From the NCBI RefSeq assembly GCF_014648875.1, contig NZ_BMRY01000001.1, positions 1,223,304 to 1,287,303 of the forward strand: DNA of 64,000 nucleotides, written 5' to 3'. Source of the stretch: Streptomyces parvus. GTDB lineage: Bacteria > Actinomycetota > Actinomycetes > Streptomycetales > Streptomycetaceae. Positions 40,762 to 49,852 of this stretch are shown piece after piece. A program made the position numbers and the translations under genes. The notes under the pieces are model-generated. The model ran no database searches, was not told the DNA's origin, and was given only the letters and a program-made list of their open reading frames with translations. Numbering within the stretch: position 1 is the stretch's first letter; each line of letters begins with the position of its first letter.

Positions 40762-42225
40762 GTGACAGCCGCCAGGTCGCACGACGGCCCCGGCCCGCTC
40801 CGCAGGGCGGGACGGGCGACGGGCCGTGCCCTGCGCGCCCCGTTCGCCGGCACGGCACGCTCCATCCGCAAGGCGACGCACGCCCACGGCGCGGGGGAAT
40901 CCGGCCTCGGCAAACTGATCGAGCTGCACGCCGTCAACGGCGCGGGCGACGTCATGATCACGGTGGCGCTCGCCTCCACCGTCTTCTTCTCCGTGCCCAC
41001 CGACGAGGCGCGCGGGCGCGTCGCCCTCTACCTCGCCATCACCATGGCCCCCTTCACCCTCCTCGCCCCGGTGATCGGCCCGCTGCTGGACCGGCTGCCG
41101 CACGGCCGCCGGGCCGCGATGGCGGGCGCGATGCTGGCCCGTGCGCTGCTGGCGCTGACCATGTCGGGCGCGGTCGCCACCGGGGGTCTGGAGCTGTATC
41201 CGGCCGCGCTGGGCGTCCTGGTGTCGTCGAAGGCGTACGGCGTGGTGCGCAGCGCGGTCGTGCCACGGCTCCTGCCACCGAATTTCTCCCTGGTGAAGGC
41301 CAACTCACGGGTCACCCTGGCCGGTCTGCTGGCCACCGGGATCGCGGCCCCGATCGGGGCCGGCCTCCAGATGATCGGCTCCGCCTGGCCGCTCTACGGG
41401 GCCTGCGCGATCTTCGTGGCGGGGACCTTCCTCGCCTTCACCCTGCCGCACAAGGTCGACTCCGCGAAGGGCGAGCGCCGGGCACGGCTGATCGTCCCGC
41501 ACCACGACGAGACCGCCCCCCGGCCCGCCCCCGGCAGGACGTCGGGGCGGACGGGCAGTACCCGGGCCGGGCTGCGCAGGGGCCGCGGCAAGGCCGGCAA
41601 CGGGGAGAAACCGGCCAGGGAGCGGCCGCCGGGTCTGCGGTCCGTCGGCGGGTCCGTCCTGCACGGGCTCCAGGCCAACGCCGCGCACCGGGCCCTCTCC
41701 GGCTTCCTCATCTTCTTCCTGGCGTTCCTGCTGCGCGAGCATCCGCTGGCGGGGCAGAGCGCGGCGGTCTCGCTCGGCATCGTCGGCGTGGCGGCCGGGG
41801 TCGGCAACGCCTGCGGTACGGCGGTGGGCTCCTGGCTCCGGGCGCGCGGCCCCGAGGTGATCATCGCGACGGTGCTGGGGCTCGCGCTGAGCGTCGCGGT
41901 CCTCGCCGCGGTGTTCTTCTCCACCCTGCTGGTCGCGGCCCTCGGCGCGGTCGCGGGCTTCACCCAGGCCCTGTCCAAGCTGTCGCTCGACGCGATGATC
42001 CAGCGGGACGTGCCCGAGGAGGTCCGCACCTCGGCGTTCGCCCGGTCGGAGACGTTGCTCCAGATGGCCTGGGTGGTCGGCGGCGGTATCGGCATCGCCC
42101 TGCCGCTCAACGCGGTGCTCGGTATGTCGGTCGCCGCGGGCATCCTGGCGCTCGGGGCGGCCGCCTCCGTACGGGGCCTCCTGGGGGCCGCGCGGCGCGG
42201 CACGCCGCACCCCCGCGTGGCGTGA
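40762..42225 (+). CDS. MFS transporter
   Basis: 487 residues from GTG 40762, which follows the -10-like CACTAT by six bases. A basic cytoplasmic N-terminus (~60 residues) precedes about 12 membrane segments; the LLDRLPHGRRAAMAGAMLAR loop is the MFS signature. A long basic cytoplasmic loop (~255-300, TSGRTGSTRAGLRRGRGKAG) separates the two halves. Substrate unknown. It is followed at 28 bases by the DUF2771 lipoprotein gene on the same strand. Confidence 0.85.
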   Translation: MTAARSHDGPGPLRRAGRATGRALRAPFAGTARSIRKATHAHGAGESGLGKLIELHAVNGAGDVMITVALASTVFFSVPTDEARGRVALYLAITMAPFTLLAPVIGPLLDRLPHGRRAAMAGAMLARALLALTMSGAVATGGLELYPAALGVLVSSKAYGVVRSAVVPRLLPPNFSLVKANSRVTLAGLLATGIAAPIGAGLQMIGSAWPLYGACAIFVAGTFLAFTLPHKVDSAKGERRARLIVPHHDETAPRPAPGRTSGRTGSTRAGLRRGRGKAGNGEKPARERPPGLRSVGGSVLHGLQANAAHRALSGFLIFFLAFLLREHPLAGQSAAVSLGIVGVAAGVGNACGTAVGSWLRARGPEVIIATVLGLALSVAVLAAVFFSTLLVAALGAVAGFTQALSKLSLDAMIQRDVPEEVRTSAFARSETLLQMAWVVGGGIGIALPLNAVLGMSVAAGILALGAAASVRGLLGAARRGTPHPRVA

Positions 42226-42252
42226 GCGGAGGCGACCGATAGCCTTCGGCCC

Positions 42253-42738
42253 ATGACCGTTGCGTTCTTCTCCGGTAAGGGCCGTCGAATCGGCGTCGCT
42301 CTTGGTGCCGTGTCCGCGGGACTCCTTGTCCTGTCCGCCTGCGACAAGCCGACGCCGCTCGCGACCGTGACGGTCGGCAGCGACTCGGTGAACACCGAGG
42401 CCGCCTGCTACAACGACGGCGACGCGATCAAGGAATCGCTGATCCAGGGCTGCCTGAACAAGAAGGCGGACAAGGTCGTCGAGATCTCCATGGACGACAA
42501 GGTCCGCTTCGGCGTCGACCCGGAGATCGCCGAGAACGGCTGGACGCTCTTCATCAACGGCCAGCAGGCCGAGCAGGAGCCGTACAAGAACACGTACCGG
42601 ACGATCCCCGGCAACGCGTTCCTCGCCAGCCAGACGGGCCAGACCGCCGAGAAGACGACCGTCTCCATCGTGGAGACCAAGGGCAAGAAGCTGACGGGCG
42701 TCTGGCAGTTCGAGTTCAAGAACAGGGACAAGGACTGA
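42253..42738 (+). CDS. DUF2771 lipoprotein
   Basis: 161 residues. The lipobox VLSAC places the lipidated Cys at residue 30 after a short signal sequence, so the protein is anchored outside the membrane. The rest matches the actinobacterial DUF2771 family, with a C-terminal beta sandwich. TAGCCT seven bases before ATG 42253 suggests its own leaderless transcript rather than cotranscription alone. Function unknown. Confidence 0.82.
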   Translation: MTVAFFSGKGRRIGVALGAVSAGLLVLSACDKPTPLATVTVGSDSVNTEAACYNDGDAIKESLIQGCLNKKADKVVEISMDDKVRFGVDPEIAENGWTLFINGQQAEQEPYKNTYRTIPGNAFLASQTGQTAEKTTVSIVETKGKKLTGVWQFEFKNRDKD

Positions 42739-42826
42739 CCGGATCCACCGGGATCCCCACTTCCTCTCTTCCCCTCGTCCTCTCTCCCCCTCTGCTCCCC
42801 GTCCTCGACTTTGAGGCTGATCATCC

Positions 42827-43552
42827 GTGCGTGTGCTCGTCGTGACCGCGGTCCCGGTGGAACGGGACGCGGTCACGCGTGCGTTCGGGGACTCTCTCGG
42901 GGGCGTTGAGGAGCGCGTGCCGCTGCCGGGGGCCGAGCTGCACCGCCGCGGTGCGTTCGACGTCCTGGCGGGCGGGGCGGGCCCGGCCGCCGCGGCGGCG
43001 GCCACCGCGTTCGCCCTGGCGTCCGGGGCACCGGAGTCATCTCCGTACGGACTCGTCGTCTCGGCCGGGATCGGCGGGGCGTTCACCCCCGTCACCCCGC
43101 TCGGCTCGCTGGTCGTGGCGGACGGCATCGTCGCCGCCGATCTGGGGGCGGAGACCGCCGAGGGCTTCCTGCCGGTCACCGCGCTCGGCTTCGGCCGGGA
43201 CCGCTTCGCCCCGCCGCCCGCGCTGGTACGGGAGGTCGCGGCCGTCACCGGCGCGGCCACCGGCTCCGTGCTCACCGTCTCCACCGTGACCGGCACCGCC
43301 GAACGCGCCGGCGCCCTGCTCGCCGCGCACCCGGGGGCGCTGGCCGAGGCGATGGAGGGCTTCGGGGTCGCGGAGGCCGCCGCCCGGGCCGGTGTGCCCG
43401 TACTGGAGGTGCGGGCCGTCTCGAACGCCGTCGGCCCCCGGGACCGGGACGCCTGGCGCATCGGGGACGCGCTGGCCGCGCTCACGGACGCGTTCGGGGC
43501 GGCGGCATCCGTACTGGAGGGCTGGAACAGCCACGAGAACCTGGAAGGTTGA
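42827..43552 (+). CDS. mqnB: Futalosine hydrolase
   Basis: 241 residues. It splits futalosine to dehypoxanthine futalosine plus hypoxanthine, step two of the futalosine route to menaquinone. The nucleoside-phosphorylase-like fold shows in VVSAGIGGAFTPVTPLGSLV, TVTGTAERAG and the purine-binding AMEGFGVAEAAARAGVPVLE. GTG 42827 is the start. mqnD follows after only 6 bases, so the two form an operon. Confidence 0.93.
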   Translation: MRVLVVTAVPVERDAVTRAFGDSLGGVEERVPLPGAELHRRGAFDVLAGGAGPAAAAAATAFALASGAPESSPYGLVVSAGIGGAFTPVTPLGSLVVADGIVAADLGAETAEGFLPVTALGFGRDRFAPPPALVREVAAVTGAATGSVLTVSTVTGTAERAGALLAAHPGALAEAMEGFGVAEAAARAGVPVLEVRAVSNAVGPRDRDAWRIGDALAALTDAFGAAASVLEGWNSHENLEG

Positions 43553-43558
43553 ACCGGC

Positions 43559-44461
43559 ATGACCAAAGAATCCGACACCGGCACCGACACCGGCACCGCA
43601 GTCGGCGGCAGCCCGGCCGGGGACGCGATCCGGATCGCCTACTCGCCCTGCCCGAACGACACCTTCGTCTTCGACGCCTGGGCGCACGGCCGGGTCCCCG
43701 GCGCACCCGAGCTGGACGTGACCTTCGCCGACATCGACATCACCAACGGCATGGCCGAACGCGGCGAGCTGGACGTCCTGAAGGTGTCGTACGCGGTCCT
43801 GCCCTGGGTCCTGGACGAGTACGCGCTGCTGCCGTGCGGCGGGGCGCTGGGCCGGGGCTGCGGTCCGCTGGTCCTCGGCAAGGAGCTGGGCCTCGACCTG
43901 ACCGGCCGGACCGTCGCGGTGCCGAGCGAGCGCTCGACGGCGTACCTGCTGTTCCGGCTCTGGGCGGCGGAAATGGTCCCGGGCGGCGTCGGCGAGGTCG
44001 TCGTGATGCCGTTCGACGAGATCATGCCCGCCGTACGGGACGGCAAGGTGGACGCCGGCCTGGTCATCCACGAGGCCCGCTTCACGTACCGGAACTTCGG
44101 GCTCCACAACCTGGCCGACATGGGCCGGCACTGGGAGGACACCACCGGCCTCCCGATCCCGCTCGGCGCGATCATCGCGAAGCGCTCCCTCGGCGAGGAA
44201 ACCCTGCACCGCCTGGCCGACGCCGCCCGCAGCTCGGTCCGCCTCGCCTGGGACCACCCGGAGGTCTCCCGGCCGTACGTCATGGAGCACGCCCAGGAGA
44301 TGGACCCGGCCGTCGCGGACCAGCACATCGGGCTGTACGTGAACGAGTTCACCGCCGACCTCGGCGAGGACGGCTACGCGGCGGTCCGCGGCCTGCTCAC
44401 GCGTGCGGCGGCGGAGGGACTCGTCCCGCCCCTGGGTCCGGACGCGCTGGCGTTTCCCTGA
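43559..44461 (+). CDS. mqnD: 1,4-dihydroxy-6-naphthoate synthase
   Basis: 300 residues. It converts cyclic dehypoxanthine futalosine to 1,4-dihydroxy-6-naphthoate, the last ring-forming step of the futalosine menaquinone pathway. Typical motifs are RIAYSPCPNDTFVFDAW, DVLKVSYAVLPWVLDEYALL, VPSERSTAYLLFRLW and VIHEARFTYRNFGLHNLADM. A ~20-residue Thr/Gly/Asp-rich extension from a small DNA repeat precedes the conserved start. mqnA/mqnC are not in the window. Confidence 0.94.
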   Translation: MTKESDTGTDTGTAVGGSPAGDAIRIAYSPCPNDTFVFDAWAHGRVPGAPELDVTFADIDITNGMAERGELDVLKVSYAVLPWVLDEYALLPCGGALGRGCGPLVLGKELGLDLTGRTVAVPSERSTAYLLFRLWAAEMVPGGVGEVVVMPFDEIMPAVRDGKVDAGLVIHEARFTYRNFGLHNLADMGRHWEDTTGLPIPLGAIIAKRSLGEETLHRLADAARSSVRLAWDHPEVSRPYVMEHAQEMDPAVADQHIGLYVNEFTADLGEDGYAAVRGLLTRAAAEGLVPPLGPDALAFP

Positions 44462-44493
44462 GGGGCAGGCAAGCAACCAGAAGGACTCTCCCT

Positions 44494-45105
44494 GTGCACA
44501 CCGCGATCGGCCCGTTCACCCTGGAGTTCTGGAAGGAAGGCCGCACCCACGAGCGGCGGTCCGGCCTCCGGGGCACGGTGCCGGGCTTCGGCGAGGTCGT
44601 CCTCACCGCCCCGCTGCCCCTCAAGCACACCCCGGGCGGCGTGGTCTCGGAGGTGCGCGGCCCCTCGATACCCACAGCGGTGTTCGAGACCCGCGGCATC
44701 CACACCGAGGCCACCGATCTGCCGACGCTCAACGGTTCGACGCTCCGGGTCGGCGACGCCATGGTCCATCTGCGGCGCAACCGCTTCGGCCTGACGCTCC
44801 GGGCCCGCGCGCTGCACTTCCGGTACGGCGGCGACCACTACCGGCTGCGGGCGGTGAGCCGGAAGCGGTTCGTCCTGACCCGCCGGGCGGACGACGAGGA
44901 CCCCGGGGTCTCGCTCACGGCGAAGCAGTCGGGGCTCGGCGGCGGCAGGAAGCTGGCCGTGCGGACGACGGGCCGGGCCGTGGCCGCCGACATCGCGCTC
45001 GTCACGCTCTTCGCCGGGGTCGACCGCGCGCCGCTGACCCGCGGCGGCGCGGTGCGCGCGGCCCTGGGCCGGTCGACCCGGCTCCTCGCCGAGAGCCAGG
45101 CCTGA
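44494..45105 (+). CDS. Hypothetical protein downstream of mqnD
   Basis: 203 residues from GTG 44494, with AAGGA eight bases upstream, 32 bases after mqnD, so probably in the same operon. Predicted mostly beta and basic (VHLRRNRFGLTLRARALHFR, YRLRAVSRKRFVLTRRADDE). No known domain and no signal peptide. Proximity alone would suggest a link to quinone metabolism; I see no motif to support it. Confidence 0.72.
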   Translation: MHTAIGPFTLEFWKEGRTHERRSGLRGTVPGFGEVVLTAPLPLKHTPGGVVSEVRGPSIPTAVFETRGIHTEATDLPTLNGSTLRVGDAMVHLRRNRFGLTLRARALHFRYGGDHYRLRAVSRKRFVLTRRADDEDPGVSLTAKQSGLGGGRKLAVRTTGRAVAADIALVTLFAGVDRAPLTRGGAVRAALGRSTRLLAESQA

Positions 45106-45120
45106 CCCGTACGACAGGAC

Positions 45121-45504
45121 CTACACGTCGAGCTGGTCGGCGACCGCTCTCAGCAGGCCCGCGATCTTCGCGCCCGCCGCCTTGTCGGGGTAGCGGCCCC
45201 GCTCCAGCTGCGGCGTGATGTTCTCCAGGACCGTCGTCAGGTCCTGCACGATCGACGCCAGCTCGTCCGGCTTGCGGCGCTGGGCGGCCGCGACGGACGG
45301 GGTGGGGTCGAGGACCACCACGGAAAGGGCCTGGTCGCCGCGCTGGCCCGCGACCACGCCGAATTCCACGCGCTGGCCGGGCTTGAGTGCGTCGACTCCG
45401 GCAGGGAGTACCGACGAGTGGACGAAGACGTCGCCGCCGTCGTCGCGGGAGAGAAAGCCGAAGCCCTTCTCGCTGTTGAACCACTTGACCTTGCCGGTGG
45501 GCAC
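45121..45504 (-). CDS. Cold-shock-domain protein with C-terminal extension
   Basis: 127 residues from GTG 45504. Residues 1-65 form the nucleic-acid-binding cold shock domain: GKVKWFNSEKGFGFLSRDDG (RNP1 KGFGFL) and DVFVHSSVL (RNP2). The extra ~60 residues (ELASIVQDLTTVLENITPQL, then AAGAKIAGLLRAVADQLDV) are helical and characteristic of the longer Streptomyces paralogues rather than the 67-residue Csp. The leader contains two hairpins at 45541 and 45582. Confidence 0.88.
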   Translation of the reverse strand: MPTGKVKWFNSEKGFGFLSRDDGGDVFVHSSVLPAGVDALKPGQRVEFGVVAGQRGDQALSVVVLDPTPSVAAAQRRKPDELASIVQDLTTVLENITPQLERGRYPDKAAGAKIAGLLRAVADQLDV

Positions 45505-45540
45505 GTCTGTCCTCGTCCTCGTACTCGTCGGTGTGCGGGA

Positions 45541-45600
45541 GAGCCGGAAAACGGCTCCGGAAAGCACCGGATAGCAATACAGCGGGTCACCGTGACCCGC
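45541..45600 (-). promoter_or_regulatory. Hairpins in the upstream region of the cold-shock gene
   Basis: GAGCCG-GAAAA-CGGCTC (45541-45557) and the perfect GCGGGTCA-CCG-TGACCCGC (45582-45600) lie 37-96 bases upstream of the start. The first would be in the mRNA leader; the second may be an operator or part of the leader, depending on the transcription start. Confidence 0.4.
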
Positions 45601-45681
45601 CCGGTCCCAGGCTAATGGGCCCCCGGCCGGTGACAAGACGTCGCCGGAGAGTTCCTCCGGGCTGGGAACTACCCTGGTCGC

Positions 45682-45918
45682 GTGAGTACTACTCCTTCAG
45701 GCGCAGGCGACCGGCTCGTTCAGGTCGGCGCGATCGTCTTTTTCGTCGGCGCACTGGCCACACTGGTCACCGTCGCCCCCCTGTTCCTCGGTACGGACCC
45801 GTTCCCTCCGGTCGCGTACGGCGTCTGCATGCTGATGGGCGTCGGGTTCCTGATCGCCGGGGTGGGCGTGGTCCGCTCGGCGTGGGTGAACTCGCCGAAG
45901 CGGGCCGCCAACTCGTAG
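45682..45918 (+). CDS. Small two-helix membrane protein
   Basis: 78 residues from GTG 45682, six bases after TACCCT (leaderless layout). Two hydrophobic helices (VQVGAIVFFVGALATLVTVA and YGVCMLMGVGFLIAGVGVV) flank a loop TDPFPPVA. It is conserved-looking but of unknown function; it is convergent with the HAD gene, whose stop is 17 bases away. Confidence 0.75.
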   Translation: MSTTPSGAGDRLVQVGAIVFFVGALATLVTVAPLFLGTDPFPPVAYGVCMLMGVGFLIAGVGVVRSAWVNSPKRAANS

Positions 45919-45934
45919 GTTCCCGGGCCTCCCC

Positions 45935-46603
45935 CTACGCCGGCTGTTCCTCGGCGAACGCGGCCAGCCAGGCCGGGAAGCCTGTCAGGTCCGCCAGCAC
46001 CACGTCCGCGCCCGCCGTCCGCAGCTCCGCCGCGTCGCACGGGCCCGTCGTCACTCCGAGCGACAGTGCGCCGGCCACCCGCGCCCCTCGCACATCGCCG
46101 GTGTGGTCGCCGACGTACACCTGTGCGCCCTGCTCGCGCAGGGCCTCGCCCTTCGCCTCCGCCCACAGCGAGCCGATCACCGTGTCCGGCTCGATCCCGA
46201 GGTGCGACAGGTGCAGCTTCGCGTGCGCCTCGTTCTTGGCCGTGACGACGATCGCCCGGCCGCCGAGCGCCCGCACCGCGGCCACCGACTCCCGCGCCCC
46301 GGCGAGCGCCGTGCTCGGGGCTATCGCGTGGTCGGGGTAGGCCGCCCGGTAGAGGCCGGCGGCCGCGGGCACCTCGTCCGCCGGGAACCAGTGGGCCAGC
46401 TCCGTCTCCAGCGGCGGGCCGAGGCGGTTCACCACCAGGTCGATGTCGATGGGCACCCCCGTCTCCGCGACCAGGACCCGGAAGGCGGCGGCGATGCCGG
46501 GGCGGGAGTCGACGAGCGTCATGTCGAGGTCGAAACCGACCGTCAGGGGGCGTTGGACGGGGCGGTGGACGGGGTGCTGAACCGTGGAAGTCATGCCTGC
46601 CAT
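45935..46603 (-). CDS. HAD-superfamily phosphatase (phosphoglycolate-phosphatase-like)
   Basis: 222 residues from ATG 46603 (ATG 46594 is an alternative). Motif I DLDMTLVDS (Asp25, Asp27), motif II VVTAKN, the Lys in HLGIEPD...EAKG and motif IV VGDHTGDV are all present with a helical cap domain in between. It should hydrolyse a small phosphate ester in the cytoplasm. It is divergent from the siderophore-uptake operon. Confidence 0.87.
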   Translation of the reverse strand: MAGMTSTVQHPVHRPVQRPLTVGFDLDMTLVDSRPGIAAAFRVLVAETGVPIDIDLVVNRLGPPLETELAHWFPADEVPAAAGLYRAAYPDHAIAPSTALAGARESVAAVRALGGRAIVVTAKNEAHAKLHLSHLGIEPDTVIGSLWAEAKGEALREQGAQVYVGDHTGDVRGARVAGALSLGVTTGPCDAAELRTAGADVVLADLTGFPAWLAAFAEEQPA

Positions 46604-46643
46604 TCTGCCGACCGGCCCCCTTCGGCGGCGAAATCGCGCCGCC

Positions 46644-46676
46644 TAGACTGAAGCGCGCACTTAGCCAAGCCTTACC
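46644..46676 (+). promoter_or_regulatory. Promoter with possible DmdR/IdeR iron box
   Basis: A -10-like TAGACT (46644-46649) is followed by TTAGCCAAGCCTTACC (46661-46676). On the reverse strand this reads GGTAAGGCTTGGCTAA, about 12 of 16 positions of the corresponding part of the actinobacterial iron-box consensus (GGTTAGGCTAACCTAA). It lies 114 bases before the siderophore importer operon, so iron repression is likely, though the box is imperfect. Confidence 0.5.
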
Positions 46677-46789
46677 GGGCCTGCCCGGCCCTGCCCTGCC
46701 AGGCCCGGCCCGGTCCTGCCAGGACAGGCCAGGCCAGGTCCGTACCGCTCGCTCGCCTTCCGCTTCCGCGTCCGTCCCGATTGGTTCCC

Positions 46790-47848
46790 ATGTCAGCGTC
46801 AGCGCCCGTGCGGGCCGCCGCGCCACCCGGTGTGCCCCGCGCACCCCGTGCGCCCCGCCTCTCCCGACGCGCGACCGCGACGGCCGCGGCCGTCGTCGCC
46901 CTGCTGCTGGCCGTCCTGCTGAGCCTCGCCGTGGGCGCGCGCTCCATCCCGCCGGGCGAGGTGCTCGACGCCCTGCTGCACGGCGGGCACTCGGACGCCG
47001 CCGAGGTGATCCGCACCATGCGGGTACCGCGCACGCTCATCGGGCTGATGGTCGGCGCGGCGCTGGCCCTCGCGGGCACGGTGCTCCAGGGCATCACCCG
47101 TAACCCCATCGCCGACCCCGGCATCCTCGGCATCAGCCAGGGCGCGTCGGTGGCCGTGGTGATGGCCATCGCGTTCGCGGGGGTCCACACGCTCACCGGG
47201 TACGTGTGGTTCGCCTTCGCCGGTGCCGCCGTCGCCTCGGTCGCCGTCTACGCCATCGCGTCGAGGGGCCGCGGTGGCGCGACGCCCGTGAAGCTGGCGC
47301 TCGGCGGGGCCGCGATCAACGCGCTGCTGGTGTCGGTGACGATGGGGATCCTCACCACGAAGGCGTCCGCGCTGGACGAGTTCCGCTTCTGGCAGGTCGG
47401 TTCGATCGCCGGCCGGGAGGCGGACGTCGCCTGGCAGGTGTGGCCGTTCCTCCTCGTCGGGACGGTGCTCGTGCTCGCCGTCGCCCGCGGCCTGGACGCA
47501 CTCGCGCTCGGCGAGGACGTGGCGAAGGGGCTCGGGCAGAACGTCGCGGCGGTCCGGATCGTCGGCGGCATCGGGGCGACCGTGCTGACCGGGGTCGGGG
47601 TCGCCGCCGCCGGGCCGATCGCGTTCATCGGCCTCGCCGTCCCGCACATCGCCCGCGCGGTCGTCGGCAACGACCACCGCTGGGTCCTGCCCATGGCCGC
47701 GCTGATCGGGCCCGTGATGCTGCTCGTCTCGGACGTCGTCGGCCGGATCGTGTTCCCGCCGAGCGAGGTCCCGGCGGGCGTGATGACGGCGCTGATCGGG
47801 GTGCCGTTCCTGGTCGCCCTGGTGCGCCGGAAGGCGGTGCCGGCATGA
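46790..47848 (+). CDS. Iron-siderophore ABC transporter permease (FecCD family)
   Basis: 352 residues from ATG 46790. About ten membrane helices after a Pro/Arg-rich cytoplasmic start. FecCD signatures: LRxPR-type [36 protein letters not shown] and [15 protein letters not shown] (coupling helix to the ATPase). It forms the membrane channel with the next permease, which it overlaps by ATGA. Confidence 0.92.
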   Translation: MSASAPVRAAAPPGVPRAPRAPRLSRRATATAAAVVALLLAVLLSLAVGARSIPPGEVLDALLHGGHSDAAEVIRTMRVPRTLIGLMVGAALALAGTVLQGITRNPIADPGILGISQGASVAVVMAIAFAGVHTLTGYVWFAFAGAAVASVAVYAIASRGRGGATPVKLALGGAAINALLVSVTMGILTTKASALDEFRFWQVGSIAGREADVAWQVWPFLLVGTVLVLAVARGLDALALGEDVAKGLGQNVAAVRIVGGIGATVLTGVGVAAAGPIAFIGLAVPHIARAVVGNDHRWVLPMAALIGPVMLLVSDVVGRIVFPPSEVPAGVMTALIGVPFLVALVRRKAVPA

Positions 47849-48933
47849 CGAGCGAAACGCCTGTGACCGTGAAGTCCGTACGGGTCCGGCCCGCCGGGTA
47901 CTCCGTCGTGAAGGCCGGGCCGCGCGGACGGTTCCTGTTGCACCGGCGGGCCTCCCTCGTCGCGGCCGCCCTGCTCGTCCTCCTCGCCGCCGTCTGCGTC
48001 GCCTACCTCTGCGTCGGCGAGAGCTTCGTCGCGCCCGGCGAGGTCGTGAAGGTGATCCTCGGGCAGCCGTCCTCGGCCGAGCTGGTCGTCGGCACGCTCC
48101 GGCTGCCGCGCATGGTCGTCGGGCTGCTGGTCGGCGCCGCGTTCGGCATCGCCGGGGCGCTGATCCAGACGGTCGCCCGCAACCCGCTGGCCAGCCCCGA
48201 CATCATCGGCATCAGCCAGGGCGCGAGCGCGCTCACGGTCGGTGCGATGACCTTCGGCATCACCTCGTACACCGTCCTTCCCTACCTCTCCGTCATCGGT
48301 GGCATCGCGGCCGCCGCCCTCGTCTACGTCTTCGCCTGGCGCGGCGGCCTGCACGCCACCCGCTTCGTCCTCATCGGTATCGGCTTCGCCGTCGCCCTGC
48401 GGTCGGTGACCACGCTGTTCCTGACCAAGGGCGACTACCTCGTCGCCCAGCAGGCGCAGATCTGGATGACCGGTTCGCTGAACGGGCGCGGCTGGCCGGA
48501 GGCCGCCCCGATCGGCTGGACGCTGCTGGTGCTGCTGCCCGCCATCGCCTGGGCGGCCCGCGCGCAGCGCACCGTCACGATGGACGACGACACCGCGACC
48601 GGCCTGGGCGTACGCCTGGGGCGCGTACGGCTCGGGCTCGTCGCCCTCGGCGTGGTCCTGGCGTCCGTGGCGACGGGCACGGCGGGCCCGGTGGACTTCG
48701 TGGCGCTGCTCGCCCCGCAGATCGCCCGCCGGATGACCCGGACGGCGCAGATCCCCCTGCTGTCCTCGGCGCTGCTGGGCGCGGTGATCGTCGTCCTCGG
48801 CGATCTGCTGGCCCGCAAGCTGTTCTCGCCCACCGAACTGCCCGTGGGCGTCCTCACGGCGGCGGTCGGCGCCCCGTACCTGATCTGGCTGATCATCCGC
48901 GGTCACCGTGGCCGCAGTGGAGGCACCGCATGA
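47845..48933 (+). CDS. Iron-siderophore ABC transporter permease (FecCD family)
   Basis: 362 residues. Same family as the previous gene: [38 protein letters not shown] and [17 protein letters not shown]. Overlaps both neighbours by ATGA, which supports strict co-translation of permease, permease and ATPase as one heterodimeric channel with its motor. Confidence 0.92.
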   Translation: MTSETPVTVKSVRVRPAGYSVVKAGPRGRFLLHRRASLVAAALLVLLAAVCVAYLCVGESFVAPGEVVKVILGQPSSAELVVGTLRLPRMVVGLLVGAAFGIAGALIQTVARNPLASPDIIGISQGASALTVGAMTFGITSYTVLPYLSVIGGIAAAALVYVFAWRGGLHATRFVLIGIGFAVALRSVTTLFLTKGDYLVAQQAQIWMTGSLNGRGWPEAAPIGWTLLVLLPAIAWAARAQRTVTMDDDTATGLGVRLGRVRLGLVALGVVLASVATGTAGPVDFVALLAPQIARRMTRTAQIPLLSSALLGAVIVVLGDLLARKLFSPTELPVGVLTAAVGAPYLIWLIIRGHRGRSGGTA

Positions 48934-49850
48934 GCCCGAGCCGAAGCACGAACGCGAGCACGGATCCGAGCCCGACGACCGGCGGCAGGCTTGCCGCGCG
49001 CTCCCTGGCCCTCGCGTACGAGGACCGCACCGTGGTCCACGAGCTGGACCTCACCGTGCCCGACGGGCAGGTCACCGTCATCGTCGGTCCGAACGCCTGC
49101 GGCAAGTCCACCACCCTGCGGGCGCTCGGCAGGCTGCTGAAGCCGCGCGGCGGGGCGGTCCTGCTGGACGGTACGGAGCTGGCGCGGATACCGACGAAGC
49201 AGATCGCCCGGTCCATCGGACTGCTCCCGCAGACCCCGGTGGCCCCCGAGGCGATCACCGTCTCCGACCTCGTCGCGCGGGGCCGCCAGCCGCACCAGAG
49301 CTGGTGGCAGCAGTGGTCGGACGAGGACGAGCGGGCGGTGACCGACGCCATGTCCCGTACGGACGTAACGGCGCTGGCCGACCGGCCGGTGGACGAGCTG
49401 TCGGGCGGTCAGCGTCAGCGCGTGTGGATCGCGATGGCGCTGGCCCAGGACACGGACCTGCTGCTGCTCGACGAGCCGACGACGTATCTGGACATCGCGC
49501 ACCAGGTGGAAGTCCTGGACCTGGTACGCCAGTTGGCGTCACCTGCCGCGGACGGCACCCGGGGCCGTACGGTCGTCACCGTGCTGCACGACCTCAACCA
49601 GGCGGCCCGGTACGCGGACCGCCTGGTCGCCATGAAGGAGGGCCGGATCGTGGCGGAAGGCGCACCCGGGGACGTCGTCACGGCCGAGCTCGTCCACGAG
49701 GTCTTCGGCCTGGAGGCGGTGATCGTCCCGGACCCGGTGACGGGATCGCCGCTCGTCGTCCCGGGCGCTCCCTGGACCCCTCCGACGCCCTCCCCTTCTC
49801 CTTCCGGCCCCGCCTCAGCCTCCGCTCCGACTCCCGGAAAGGTCCTCTGA
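48930..49850 (+). CDS. Iron-siderophore ABC transporter ATPase (FecE-like)
   Basis: 306 residues. Walker [11 protein letters not shown]-loop GLLPQTP, signature [20 protein letters not shown], Walker [13 protein letters not shown] and H-loop [13 protein letters not shown] are all intact. After residue ~270 it carries a Pro/Ser-rich tail not needed for function. It drives import by the two permeases upstream; the binding-protein gene follows after two bases. Confidence 0.93.
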   Translation: MSPSRSTNASTDPSPTTGGRLAARSLALAYEDRTVVHELDLTVPDGQVTVIVGPNACGKSTTLRALGRLLKPRGGAVLLDGTELARIPTKQIARSIGLLPQTPVAPEAITVSDLVARGRQPHQSWWQQWSDEDERAVTDAMSRTDVTALADRPVDELSGGQRQRVWIAMALAQDTDLLLLDEPTTYLDIAHQVEVLDLVRQLASPAADGTRGRTVVTVLHDLNQAARYADRLVAMKEGRIVAEGAPGDVVTAELVHEVFGLEAVIVPDPVTGSPLVVPGAPWTPPTPSPSPSGPASASAPTPGKVL

Positions 49851-49852
49851 CC

